From: Drosophila pseudoobscura
Lineage: Eukaryota > Arthropoda > Insecta > Diptera > Drosophilidae
Reading direction: 5' to 3'
DNA length: 64,000 nucleotides
Assembly (NCBI RefSeq): GCF_009870125.1
Contig: NC_046681.1
Location: 20,101,001-20,165,000 of the forward strand
How positions within the stretch are numbered: the stretch's first letter is position 1; each line of letters begins with the position of its first letter. Shown piece by piece: positions 1-14,100 of the stretch. Made by a program: the position numbers and the translations under genes. The notes under the pieces are model-generated. The model did no database searches, had not been told where the DNA came from, and saw only the letters and a list, made by a program, of their open reading frames with translations.

Positions 1-3000
1 AAGTTTAGAATTAAGAGAATCCAGAGGAACTGTTAGCAAGTCCCATCTATTTGAAGATCTCTTCTTTAAAGACTTTTTAATAGTACAAAAGTAGTATCCT
101 GATGTCGAAAATTGCTGCTGGTTTAAGAGGCTTTTAAGAACTCGGCCTCCTTGTAACCCTTTACATTATATACATAATGTACTATCAAAGTTATCCAAGA
201 ATCTCTACAAGCTTATAAACGTACAAAAATTCGTTTTCCGGAACACTTCAGTGCCATGACCAGACCGTACCCCCGTTGTCCGTCCCCCACCAAATACCGT
301 GCTTTTTCCAGAGTATTTTCCAGGTTTATCTCCGTGTTTTATCTCGTCTCGTTGCTCTTGGGGGTTTTTCGGGTTTCCCTGCTCTAACCGCCTGCCCCGT
401 CGCCCACTCTGTGCCGCACTCTTTCTGGCGGCCCTGTCTGCCACTGGTTTTTCTGTTATGTTATTTATGTGGTCATAAATTTGCAGCTGAAAGCAAAGCT
501 CCGAGAAATTGTTCGGCTCGGTTCGGTTCGGGGACAAATAGTTGCACACAGAGAACCAACAAACACCCATAAATATATGTACAAACACATGAATGTACGA
601 GTGTGGATAGTCACAGTCACAGTTCCAGTTCCATTCCCATTCACAGTCACAGGCTTGGGCCATAAGCCTTGACGCTTCGCTGCCTATGGGATGCGAGACC
701 AAGACCGAGTCCGAGTCCGAGTCCTGTTTGAGTCTCTCTCGACTTACGTGCAAATGAGCATTCGGCCCAAAGCCGCTTAAGGACATTTGGCCATGAGACA
801 TGGACGTGGGACAAGGGGCTTAGCAACTGCGCTCCGCTGATTTTCAATGAGAATGCTGCCACAACCCTCGGCCATCGTCCAGCGTTGTGCCTCGTCCTGG
901 CCCGTCCTGCGTGTGTTACATAATTTACCGTTGCTTGCAAACATTTCCGCTGAATTTGAGTCGAACACGCCACCACACTGGGCATCAGGATATTTCTTTA
1001 TAATCAGCTGGGTGTCATCATAAGGTCATCACGCAATGCCATTGTTGCTCACATCATATCCAGTCCCTGGCAGAAAAAGTCGGTAAGTCAACCACCTCCC
1101 CACCCCCCATCATGCGGCTCCCGATTCCCATGTCCAGCTGGCGGCCCGGCCTTATCGTACGCCCTGCATCGTGCATAATGTCCATGCGGCACGTCAGCGT
1201 TTCCAACACCGAGGAGCAAAACGCCGAACGCCGAGCGCCGTCGAACGCCGGAGCGCTTGTAAACAAATTAGGAGCGTATCCTGGCCGGAAGTCGAAGCGC
1301 CCAAAAAGAGACACAACAAAAAAACTGGACAGTCAGGAGCGTCAACTTTCCCTTTTTTTTCTTTGTTTGTTGCCTTTCGAACGTCCGTGGGTCTTTCTGT
1401 GGGTGCTCGAGCCCTGCTTTGGGTCAACATTTTGTGTGGTCGCCGAAAAATTTGTTTGTCCAGGACCGCACCTTGAAATCAGTTTGGTTTTCTGCTCCTC
1501 TTTAAGTTGCAATTAACTTTTTTATGCTCTCGAAAATGGGTATTATGATTATGCTCAAGTGTTTGCCAAGCAGAGAAGGTGGTGTTCAGGGCAGGATAGT
1601 GTATTTAGAGGTGGATTGCAGATCGAAATCAACAGCAGAGTCGCTATACTATTCGGTTTTTAGACAAACCCCGTTCGAGTGGGGTCAATCCTTGGATTAC
1701 CGCAGTATCTGGGTGTCAAGGCACGTGTGCTTTGGCAGAAAACATTCCTATTGGCCTGTTTTTGAAGTGAATGCAACCCACACTCCACACTTTGGAGTCT
1801 AATATCTATTTACAGCTGTGCAAAGTTATCTCCTCTAATGCCTCTCTATAGGGTATCCCAAACTTCAGCTATCGAACTATCAGTCCCTCCTTGTTGAGCC
1901 TTAAAGCTGGCCACAAGGATACCCAACCCCACAACAACAGGCCCTGTCCGCCTTCTGATCCCCCTCCCCTCCCCGCCGGGCCGTAGCTCTTCCTGAACCT
2001 TATGCGTTCATTGCACGCAATGCTCTGTGCCCCAACACTTTTTCATTTTAATTGCCCTGCTGTGGGCATACTTATTTGAGAGACTATGCTAAACTAATCT
2101 ACACAAAACGCACCTCCCTCGGGGGTTGCAGCTGGCTGTTGCTTTTGTTGCTTTGTCATAATTTTGATTGAGAAGGTAAAATTGGTATTTTGTGATATAT
2201 TGACATAGCCGTTCAACGATGTCGTCTGCTTAGTCACTTGCTCGATGGCTGTCCAGCAATTAGTGGAGTGGACGGGAGTCGCATCTACATGGCAATTATG
2301 ACTTTTTTGTGGATAGTCACTGGAAGGGTTGATTGACGCACTTTCATTTGCGGCAAGTATCCCCCACTCCACTTCCTTTTTCCTGCCCCTTCCTGCTCGT
2401 GCTCCCCCGCACACCGAAAAATGTCCTATTCTTTGTGCTCAAGCACTTGGCTTCTGCTAACACCAATTTGTTCATTGCTTTTCCGGGCTTCAAATTAAAA
2501 ATAATGTTTAACAAAACAATACAAAACAGGAGATGTTGAGCGACAAAGGGATGTAGGAATGGAGTATACCCTGGAAAGGAAAAGAAACCAAAAGAAACCT
2601 TTTTCTAGTAGTTAAATTGTACAAATTATACAAACCAATACTTTATGGAACGATGTCTTCATTTTCGAACTTTACTTTCTTCAAACATTACATAAACTCA
2701 TAGCTTCCTTCTTCATTCAGTTGCCTCAGCACATTCCACCTCGAATGCCGCGTCTACCTTCCTGTTTTTTTTTTCATTTGGGATATTCCAGGATATCCCT
2801 TGCATATTGTCCCCATTTGATTGTGCAACTGTTCAACGCTGTCGCATTTTATTTCAAGTTGAGTGACTTCAATCTGTCGCCGGCGAGAGAAAGAGTCTTG
2901 AGGCCTTTTATTATTATTATCCATGTTGTCGTTGTTCGAGTTCTTTCAATTTGGCGAGAAACGAAACCCTCCTCGTCCAGGCCAGGGGTTGTGCATATGG

Positions 3001-4300
3001 CAGCATTAAAAAACCCACACGTACAATGTCCAAAGAAATTAGATGTCGTCGTGGCTGCTGCTGCCTCTCCGTCTGTGCCACATCGTGTGACATACATAAT
3101 ACTGAGGCTAGGTGCAGCGACGAGTACAATCGAGACAATGGACAGCCCGACACATGCCCAGGTCCACGCCCACGTCCACTGCTCCCGGGGGCAGGACAAA
3201 AGACGCTCGGCTCGGCGATGTCTCTGTCTGTACGTAGCCGTCACTGATGAGTTTTGCTTTTGTTTTCGGTTCTCCACTCCCCCTGCCCCCCGCCCACTGG
3301 AACACGCCCACAAATGATTAAGGCACATTATTTTTGTCGTTTTTAATTTGAGTTTTGGTTGGGCGGAAGGCAAAGAAATTGCCAGGTCTCCGTGTCTCCC
3401 CGTGTCTGCTCTCCATTGTTTGCAGCACTTCAAACGTAAGAGTTTTTCTCTGAAAGGTGGAACTGGCACTGGAACTGGGCTTTTTCTCAGTGATTATAAT
3501 ATATTACATGTTATTTATCTGAATTATGGAATGCCTAAGTGCCGATGGAAGACAATTAAGTGTATAAGAGGTGACAGAGAGGGAGGAGGCTGAGAGGAGA
3601 TATATAGTGTGCCTTAGAACTATGTAGATGTACCACAAGAAAGGCTATTCCGTCTAGTGTTTAGAAATATCTACGGGGAGCAGCCTCCGGGTATTGCTTC
3701 TACCTACATTTCCCTGGTGCGACCTCCTCAAGGATGGTTCGGTATATATACCAACATTCATTAAACAGAAATCAATCCCATTAATCCCCTGATACCTTGG
3801 CCCAGTGTCCTGTTACACTCCAGTCTATTAGCGACCTGGCTCTTAGGGCTTTGTCCTTTAAAGAACAGCTTTTGCGTCAAGTTTTGTGATGGGAAGTAGC
3901 CTTTGAACTCCCTTACCCTTTTAGTCCCTGTAGAAGTCATCTTCTTGGAACCCAAAAAACCACCTTTGAAAACCAAAAACATTCTAGACAAATTTTCATT
4001 CCATTTTCGCACTTGTTTATTTCATTTATATGATTTATGATAATTGTTTCAGCCACAAAATGTTGACGTCTATAAAAAATACAATAGGTTGTCGTAATTC
4101 CTGCCATTTCATGCGTGTGTGTGTGTGTGTGTGTGTGAGAGTTCTTTTGATAACCGAGAATTTTGGAAGATTGTTTGTCGTGTGGCTCTGGTGCAGACGA
4201 TGCAGGTGGTGGTGAGAGTGTTAATACTTTGCAGGGCACGTCCTACAGACTACAATGAGTATTTCATAAATATATATATGGGCTATATGTGAATGTGTAT
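1..4300. other. Intergenic, no gene recognised
   Basis: I see no open frame with protein-like composition or a phase-consistent splice chain. Open frames here overlap on both strands and translate into simple-sequence peptides. The stretch holds short direct repeats (the GAGTCC hexamer near 697-722), a (TG)n tract near 4113-4137, and AT-rich sequence towards 4300. The last part probably overlaps the 3' end of the leftward SCAPER gene. Transcripts of flanking genes could cross it unseen. Confidence 0.5.
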
Positions 4301-4327
4301 GCGAATGTATGAGTGTGAGATGAGTGT

Positions 4328-4333
4328 TTTATT
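4328..4333 (-). terminator. Candidate polyadenylation signal of SCAPER
   Basis: This is the first AATAAA on the minus strand downstream of the SCAPER stop codon, about 280 bases beyond it. It would give a 3' UTR of roughly 300 bases. A second AATAAA lies near 4017-4022, so a longer 3' UTR is also possible. Only 3'-end reads would decide. Confidence 0.4.
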
Positions 4334-4614
4334 AGTAGTTTAGTTTAAGTTATCCTTTAAGATTACATTAATTATATTTAGAATATTTTGTGATCTCAAT
4401 TATTAAGTATTCCTTGTGTTTCCCCTTCGTTTGTTCATCTCTTTGCGAATGTTTCGAGTTGTTTGCTCAGCGCTTGCTTTTTTTTTCTAATTTTCTATGA
4501 AAATTATATCACGTTGCTCCCTTGGGCAATGCTTGAGAATGAGTAGTGTTCGTGTTTAAGGATAGTCTATATATATAGATATATATAGGATGTGTAGTGA
4601 GAGAGGGCACAGAC

Positions 4615-5113
4615 TTAACCTCCTTTGAACGGCAGTTGTGGCGGATTGACTTTGTCTTTGTTCCGACTGTTGATGAGCTTGATCAAGCGATTGCGCTGGG
4701 CCACATCCGAGCGGCTGTACTCATCGAGGAACTGCAAAGACAAAGCCCCTTAAGTAAAGATCAAAGTAACAATTCGAACAACTTACTTGCAAGTCGAAAT
4801 GTTTGCCAATGAGCTCTCGGGCTGCCGCATAATTGAAGCTTGCGGTGACCAAAAATGGATAGATCACTGGATTGAACTGCGTGGAGAGTTTGCTGAGATT
4901 CTTGAAGATCGCGGCATATGGCTCGGATATCAAGAGCTCCTGATGCCGACGGTTGTTCAGTGCGAAGAAGGCCAGCGCGGCAATCAAATCAATTAGCATT
5001 GTTGTCCGCTCACTGGTCTTAATCCATGGGGTGTTTGTCACACAATTGTCCAATATTATCATCATCACATCCAGCAGCTTCAGCGACAAAGGACCCTCCA
5101 CCGACAGAGCCTC
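4615..5113 (-). CDS. SCAPER: SCAPER exons 10 and 11 (C-terminus and stop)
   Basis: Exon 10 (5113-4787, 109 codons, phase 0 at both ends) has acceptor CCCACAG and donor CAA/GTAAGT. It encodes the helical repeat with [16 protein letters not shown], matching the last helical block of human SCAPER. A 55-base intron leads to exon 11 (4731-4615), which ends in LPFKGG and TAA. Confidence 0.88.
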
Positions 5114-8100
5114 CTGTGGGACAGCACACAGTACACAGCACACAAAAGGAAAAAGAAAAGAAAAACACATTTAATTGGCAACACAATTGAAGGGAGGATA
5201 ACGATGGCACAAAACAAAAAAATCACTGTGCAAATGTTTTAATTAAGTCAAAGCAAATATCAAAGAGTGGCACTTGTTTAGGGCAGGATATGAAGGGGCC
5301 GGCACGTCCGTTTCGACTTCTGTCCGACTCTTCACTCGATGGTTTATAGCCATATACGAGTATACATTTATTTGCATAAAGGAATGAGAGGACAGCGAGA
5401 GGACGCTTCTAATTTGTTTGCCCTGCCCGACCAGGCCAAACCAATCCCAAAACCAAACCCAAACCCGAGCCCAAGCCCGAACCAAAACTCAACTCAATTC
5501 AACAACTGAAACTGGCAACTTGTACGAGCACTAAGCAAATATTTAGCCAAACAATTGACATGCCTGGCTGGCTAGAACAACGCCAGTTCTGGCAGGATAT
5601 GAGCGAGCAAGGATTTTCAAGCCGACCAGCAGCAAAACCAAAAAAAACTAGTACCAGTAAGACTGTAAACGACTATGGGATATCCATTAGAAATATGCTT
5701 TTTTGATGGCTAAAAGGAAATTAGCTTTCAATTACCCTGGAATCTCTCTCAAAAGAAAGATTATGGCACTATTTTGGTTTGTATAATACTCAAATTGGAA
5801 TGATTTTCTATAGATCGGTAGACAATAACTTTATTTTTCATTACGAACTTCCGTACAACGAAGTTTTCTATATAACGAGTTACTTTCCAGAACACTGCAA
5901 TGCTAAAATTCTGCAAAAATTAATTCTATATTACGAATTTTACGTAAAACGAACCCCCTTTGAGACTCGCTATATGGACTGTTTATCCTAAAAGAGTTCT
6001 GCATCTTTAAGGGTGTTCATCTAAAACATTATCGGATATGTTTTATCGGAACTCTAGGCTAATGTTTCCATCCCTTAGTTCTCTTTCGATTATAACTTGA
6101 ATTTATGAGGCTGCTCTAGCATTAGAAGCTCTCCAAATCTAGGACTTCCAACTATACCAAATAGTTCTACTATAGTTTAAAGATTAAAGCCCCCTCTTTG
6201 CGCCTCATATTCCAGCCTGTCTCATACGCCTCAGCTAGCCCAACATACCCCTGAACTTTCAACAAGTGAGGGTCATCAGAAAGCAATGAAAATTGCGTGG
6301 CCTGGCATTGGCTTGGGTTAAACTTGAAAATTTCATTTTACAAAGTCAATATTTACGCAAAAACAAGCAGCAGCGGCCCAGCGAAGAGCAGCGGCACTCG
6401 AAAATTGAGTTTGCTGATTAAAACCGAATCAAATTATTTGCCAAAAGTTGTGCCAGCAGCAGAGCTAAAAAACAAACTCCCCTCGTTTGTTGGAAGAAAA
6501 CCTTTATCTATTTTTGTGGTAATTTAAAACAAATAGAACTGTTCAACCCACTAATCCCAGATGCAATTGGGGATGGGATGACGGTGGAGAGAGATGCTCG
6601 TGCAGAGCCCGGGTTTGCGGCAAAGTTTGTCTAACAAATTAGTTTGTCAAGTGCGTAGACTTGGGCAGGCTGCACGGCTAAATATTGACACGTGCAACAA
6701 ACACACACACGCACAACACAGGAAATGAAATGCAGATGACAGATGGATGGATGTTATGCGATGCTATGCGATGCCATGGTTTGTCTGAGAGATTCTCGAT
6801 GGCTCTCCACTTCGATATTCCGTTTCATTTGCGCGGTTTTTGGCTGTCAGGACAAATCAGGCAGACTCTTCAGCAGCTCCTGCCAGCCATAAATATTTCA
6901 GGAGGAATGGGGCCAAGACGACACTCGGCAATCGGTGGCACAGGAGCAGCAGCAGCAGCAGCTGTGGCTGTGGCTGTGGCTGTGACTGACATTTGCCCAA
7001 AGTAAAGTGTCAAAATATTTGCGTACTGCCACCCATCTTCTATTTTATCATGGCCCCATGTAGAGTAGCGCCGCCTCTGCCACTATTCCCCATGACTTTT
7101 CACACAGGTACCAGAGCCAAATGTCATCGCGGTTCAATGGCGTTTGCCTCGTGTTCTGTTTGTCATTTGGCGCTGTGTTGTCTGTTAAGCAAATGTCACT
7201 CTGCCTGATGCGTATATGTATATGTATCTGTATCCGTATCTGTATCTGTATCTGTTCCTCTGTGTCTCTTACCCCACACAAAATATACTATTCTCGTGGC
7301 TGTCACGACATTTGGCAATATGCAAATCAGACTGCTGAAATTTCCTAGCAAATTGCAGGCCGCAGCAGCAGCAGCATTTGCAAAAAGTTTTAAACGTCTG
7401 CACTAACTTTTGTTCTTGGGGTTTCTCAATTTTCGACGGGCGATTTCACGTTCGACAAAGTTTACAAGTGCAAAGCAAAGAAAAGCCAAAACGCACACAC
7501 AACGCCGCCCCAACAACAACAACAACAACAACAGCTCCAACAGCAGAAAAAAACAAAACCAAAAAGGAAAAATTCTAATGAAATTTTCGCTGCGCTTCGC
7601 TGCTCGAGCAGGAAAGACACAAGGCACAGACAGCGGGCACAGTGGTTCGGGAATGGCCAGAAATGTCTATACAAAAAGGTCCATCAAAGATTGTAGACTG
7701 CAGCAGGGGAACAGCTAAGAAGGCAGGGAGGATATTTTGCAGAAGCAGAAGGATCTAGCTGGACCGCCTCTCTGTGAGAAGGAACGCTTAACGAGATGGA
7801 TCTGATGTCAATCTAGGAAATATATCTATGGGAAACTATAAAAATAGCAATCTTTCAATAGAAAGGCATTAAAAGGAACCCTTTTAAGATCGATCTAAGT
7901 TGCTTGTAGGAACACTGACTGAATTTTGTTACAATTTTGTAATATTTCATAGTTTATACGTTTTGTATTTAAGAGAAGTGTATGTCCTATATCGAGTTTG
8001 TATTGAGGAAGGATTATGAACCACTCAAATTATTCCTCGAATATATTATCATCTTTTCAAAATGGTTTTAAGGAAACCAATAGGAACTCCTTAATTCTTA

Positions 8101-11100
8101 AATTCTAAACATCAAATTATATGTAAATCTCCCTCTCGCTACCCTAATCTCCCTCTCTAAGAGTCGTATCCACATCCATGTTCTACTGCTGTCAAACCAC
8201 TGTGCGGCAGGGCAGGGCCGCTTTGGGTTAAGGGCTGACTGACTTTTTGATTTGTTTAAACGACGACGTACGACGCGTCGTACTCCGTCGTAGTTCGACG
8301 TTTGCCGTTCAAAGTCCTCCGACTCCAACTCCAACTCCAGCTCCAGCACCGATGCTGGCCGGGTGGAAAGGTAAACTCTCGACTCACCTGAAAAGTGTTC
8401 ACATCCAGTGCGGCCAGGGACACGTAAAGATTAAACGTAGCTGCCGCCAGGGCGGTCGTGCGCTGTGGAATGCAATCACCTGCAAAAATGGGAAAATAAA
8501 ACAACAAAAAATTGAAAAACCGATAAAAGATTGTAAAAGAAAAGTGGTTGGGCGACGGATGAGCAGAGATAGCGGATATTCCCTCATAAAACATTCGAGT
8601 TTCTGAGCAACTGGAAGAAAATCAAAACTAATTTCCGCTCTGGCCTGGAAATCACGTTGCGTGGGACGTTGTGTCCGTGTAAAGTGCATTGAAATGTAAT
8701 TAGCACTTTCCAGAGTGCCCTTCCCGAGTGCCCTTCCGTTTGGGATATACACAGCTACTGTTTGGTAGGGTTGCACCATCTTACCAATTGGCACAATGCT
8801 GCCACTGAGCATGGTCACTGTTCCGAAGAGTTCCGTGCTCTTGGCCGCGTTCAGCAGGCGTGTCGGATCGGCAGGACCTAAAGGAAGCGAAAGGAAGAGA
8901 GCGCGTTATTTACCATCAACCAGGTGCGAACTTCCGTGCATGACTCACCCGGCTGGCAGATATCAATGAAGCGACTGATGAAGCCGATCGTCGTCAGCAG
9001 GTCCAGCATCACGCTGTGGTTCTGCTCGATGGACTCGCGCACCTTCTGGTTGCGACGCGACAGGAGATCTATGAGGCCCGTGACCACCGCATAGCTGGAA
9101 GCGATACAAGAATGATACAATGTTGATTAGTTTTGAATCAATCAGTTTCAATCCATTTTTAGACGGTTCAAACTAAAATCTGGAATATTATTTCAGAATT
9201 CCGAGCAGAAAAAACCCTTTACGGAATTGTCTTCTAGAAAAATCTCTTTATAAAGCAAATTATAAGAGATTATTTCTCTACAAAGTTTGTTGATTTGCAA
9301 GAGATACATAGACGGATACAGATAGAGATTATACAAGTTTTCAATAGCCGAGTAAACCTTTTAAAAGATCTACAAAGAGTCAGAGCTCTCAAAACATTTT
9401 GGAGCTTTTGTTTCTGAAGAAATGTCCCTATTTAATAATAAATATTCCATGAAAGTTTTACCCAATGTAGCTATGGTTTAGGATGGCTTCAATTGTTTTA
9501 TTTTTACTGAAAATCCAACAAATTGAATGCAATAATATTCCTTAATAACTTTTTGAAGCCAAACCGTTAATATTCCTTGCAACATTCTGCACAACTCAAA
9601 ACCGAAAGCCATAAAAAAGCACACACTTCAGATTCTTTGCACATTTGTTTCAGCCGCAGGAGAAGGCCGATTGAAAATTGTGTTTTAAGCCCCCGAGAGA
9701 GGCGACACCCCACCACCCCGACAATGGCCATATAATTCTTTCATATGCTAATCAGGAGCACGCTTCTAGCATTAAAAACCGATTAGCAAAAGATTTCGTT
9801 CGTTCATAAAATGCTGCTAAATGTTTGTAAGCAAATACGAGTGCGAATCCCCCTCATGGCAGAGAAATGTGATTTAAAATGAGAGAATTTCGATGTGGAA
9901 CGGAATAAAGAAGCTTTTGGAATGAAGGAGAACTGTGACCTGGCATACATTGAAGAGATTTTTGTTTTAGCTTCAAGAGTCCTTCTGACCTTTCGCTTTC
10001 ATTCTTGTGTTTTCGATAGAGAGAAAGAGGGAGAGAGAGAGAGCGAGTGTGAGGGGAAAATTGTTGTGCAAATATATTTGAAATTGTTTTGATTTCAATT
10101 AAGCGAATTCTGATTACAAACACTAAAAATATCACACACACAAATGGGACAAACAATTGGGACTCCCATTCGGTCTCCCATTCGGTCTCCCATTCGTGTG
10201 TGATTTATCATAATAAATGAAGGAGTCCAGTGCCAGTCCATGGCCAGTGCCAGTCCATGGCCAACCATGTTTACAATATAAATGAATGGCATACAGATTT
10301 CTGCTATTTAAGTGGAAGTCCAGCCAGTCCCATAAACATATACGGATCTTGAAATGAGTGATTGATGTGCCAGGACAATGTGCCTCCCTCGAAGGAGCGA
10401 GCAGCGTCAAAAGGCAAACAAGAGCAGAGCAAAAATTTTTATATGGCCGAAAAATCCATTTTGACCCCTTTTGACACAGCCAAAAGTCCTGTTCACAAAT
10501 AAAAGCGTCCATTACTCAAACGCAGACGCGCACACAGATATACAGAGAGGACAGGACACACAGGACACAAGCTGAAGAGCAGAGCAGAGCAGAGTAGACC
10601 CCATATCACACATGGGAGCAGGACAAACAAAGCCCGGGAAGGACTACGTGCCTTTGCCCGGATGAGTCGCAACCCCGGGCCCCCCCGTCCCCGCCCTGAT
10701 CCGGATGGACTCTGGCATTTCTGGCGTTGTCAACTGTAAACATACTTGAGCTTCCTGTTTTGCTATTTGTGCTCCACATCGCACACAGGACACTTAGCGG
10801 CGACACAGGACGAGAGAGAGGAGAGCACAACCCACATGATGTTTGCTCTCCTGTCCTGGTTGGTCAAAACTCTGGCCGGGGTGGACAAAAAGTACTCGGC
10901 AAACTCATCAGCACCACAAAAATATCCTTAATAATTTTCTTAAACCAACAAGCACCAAAGCTAGCAGCGCCATGAAGGATGCTTTTACCCCAACCACCCC
11001 CCGCCCCCCGAACCCACCGAACCCACCGAACCCTCGGCTGTCCTGTCCACATCTCGCTCTGTGTGTGTCTTTCCTCCACCCGCCTCTGAACTGTCATCGT

Positions 11101-14100
11101 TTGTCATGTGTCCTGGCTGTAGCTGTAGCTGTGGCTGTGGCTGCGACTCCTCTCTGGCAGGACGTTGGACGCTTGTGCCAAGTATTTAGTTCGTTGGTCG
11201 CATCAATCCAAACACAAAATGGCCAACACCCCGGCCGGCGAGCGTATCGGATGTGGCTGAGGTTTCCTCTCCATCTCTCTCTCTCCCTCCCTCGGCCGCT
11301 GTCCGGGAACCCTGGTCCGGGCTTGGGACATAATCGTCAGTGCCGTAAAATAAACAGCAGCCAAAAGCAGCAGCAGTAGCGCCAACGATGGCGACGAAAT
11401 AAAAATAAAACACAAAATGATATATAGCCAAGAGCCGAGGGTGTAGATACCCTTTACAAGAGCCTTGATTCGAAGAAAGATTTTGTTTTGGGCCATGGAA
11501 ATACAGGAATCAGAGTTTTGTTGGACTATCTTTTAAAAAGAAGTTATCTTTCGCTACTCAAACTTCATTTTCCAGGGTTTTTTCATATGATAAACTCATG
11601 ATTCAGTGATCTAATTTCGATAACATTTGAATTGAGTTATGTAAAGATATTTTATACTGAAATTTGTAAAGTTTCGTTGGATTATCTTGGAATATACAAT
11701 AATTTTTCTTACAAAAACTGGTTCTACGGCCGAGTTTTTATATGAAACTTAAGGAATATAATCTTCTGATTAGGATTAAACTTAGAAATGTACAATTAGG
11801 GCAGATTTTTCTTATAAAAGTCTTCGGATCGCAATGAAATTTCCTTGAAATATTAAGAAATCTGCAATCCATGATGGTTGGTTACAGACTGTTCCCATAG
11901 TTATATGATAAAGAGGTTGTAGGTAAAAATTCTGTAATCATAGATATCTGTCGTATATTTACTATGAAACAACTATTTTTCTCTGCTTTTTCCACCTTTG
12001 CGACAAAATCAAAGTACACTCTCTTTGAGGGTAAAATAAAATACAGACATGGACGAGGTTTTTGGGTGTGAAAAGGCATTTGGTGGAAAGCTGGAAATAA
12101 AAATAAGGACGCAAAAAAAGAATTAACATCCTTGTTAGTTGTGAAAACACGTTCGCTAAATACGCGACAGTTGCAACATTCTACCCCCCAAAGGACCTCC
12201 CTCGAGTGGACGGCTGTTTTGTGTGTCTCTGTCTCTGGGTGTGTGTGTGTTTGAGGCAGGCGCAAATATTTTAACAAGTGTCAAATGCACACGCTACTTA
12301 ACTCGTCCTCGTCCCCGTGCCCGTCCCCGTCCCCGTCCTGGGGGCACACAGCATCGCATCGCATCGCATCGCAGCCGTGCTCTCTTTCACACAATTGTTT
12401 AATAAACAAAATAGTTACAATTGCTAGAAGGAAGTAAACAAAAAATCCACCACTTTCCGGGCCTTACTGTACTGCAGAAAAATGTCCTTTGCCTGTGCTT
12501 GTAATTTGGGCATTTGTGTGCATTGATTTCGGCACTTAAGGCGCATAATCAGGATGCTGGGACACGGGAACAAGAGCACGGACAGTCGCTGGAACAGGAG
12601 CCATATCGACATCAGCGGATTTGCGTGTGTTCCGACAACAAGGAGCACAGTTCGCTGAACAACAATAGAGATAGAGAGGGAGAGAGTCGGGCAGGGAGGA
12701 CCCCCTCAAGAACCAATGGCATGCATTTCGGGTTCGCCTCGCATAAGCAGGATTAAAATCAAAACAGATTTACGTTGACAATGACGACACGGGCAGCGCG
12801 GCAGTGGCAGTGGCAGTGGCAGCGGCAGCGGCAAGGACATGGACACGGACACGGCCCCGGAGACGGCCAGGACATGTTAATGTTCATGCCACGGCAGAGG
12901 TTAAACAGGACACTAAGCCCCCCTTCCTCCTGCTCCGGACCTAACTCTAGCTACAACTGTTCCCTCCGTGCCCTGTGCTGTGTGTCCTGTTGATATGTGA
13001 AATGAAACACCTTGCCACGAGAGCAAATGAAATGTCATTTGGCTGTTGATTACTCGAGCCACCGAGCCACCAGGCTCCAGGCTCAAGGGTCGCGGGTCCA
13101 GGGAGTGGGAGTACACTAAGGATATATCCTGGAGAGGGTTCATGAATTTAAATCGTTTTCAAATGATGTGACACATGGTATGGTTCTGCTGCTGCTGGTT
13201 CTGCCATTGTCCGTCCCCTGATTTACCCCGTTTTGGCCGGAGCGGAATTTCGGTTTGCCTTTGACCGCTCCGGGCGCTTAACAAGTGCGGGTTGTCTCTG
13301 GAGCACAAAAGGAAGGCAAGGGAAAGGGCTGGAGGCAACAAAGGTAGGAGGATACACCCAAACAGACAACATATGGACACTAACGACAAGAAAATGGGCG
13401 AATGATTGAGGCTTATTGGCAGTCAGCAATGGGGGGAGGGGAGGAGAGGGGGAAAGGGATACTTCAAGGAATCACAATCGGCCCTGGAGGCAATGAAGGG
13501 CCCTTAACGGATTGAAGAGTTACTATGGTTCCTTAATGAAATTCCGTGAATAAAGCAAATGATAGATAAATGGATGTAAAAGATATATGTAGTATAGATA
13601 TAGAAATAGCTCCAGTAATGGATACAATTAAATCTGTTATTTATTGACTAGAAATTATTCAATATTTGATTATAAGCAGACGATTTTTGAATTTTGTTTG
13701 GAGAGATCTATATAAAGAGTACTCTAAGTACTCCTTAAGACGTGTGGAATTATATACACAATAGATGTACACCTTTTAAGTATTTTTGCCTTATTTTATA
13801 TATTTATTTCCAGACCTACAAAAGATCCTAGAAGTTTCAGTGGGTTTCAGTACATAAATCTCCTCGATAAGTTTTCAAGTTTTGCAACTTTGTTATTCTC
13901 ATAATTTTCCAATCAAAACTGTTTCGAAATAAGCCTAAAAATTCAAAAAAGGCACCTAAATAATGTAGAACTATTAAGAACTACGACTTTCGAAAAGATT
14001 CTTATAAATATTCACCATAAATAATCCGCCAAAGCTCTTTCCTCACTTTTCAAAAGCGAACAAAATATTCTCCAACTATACGAGTTTTCATTGTTCTATC

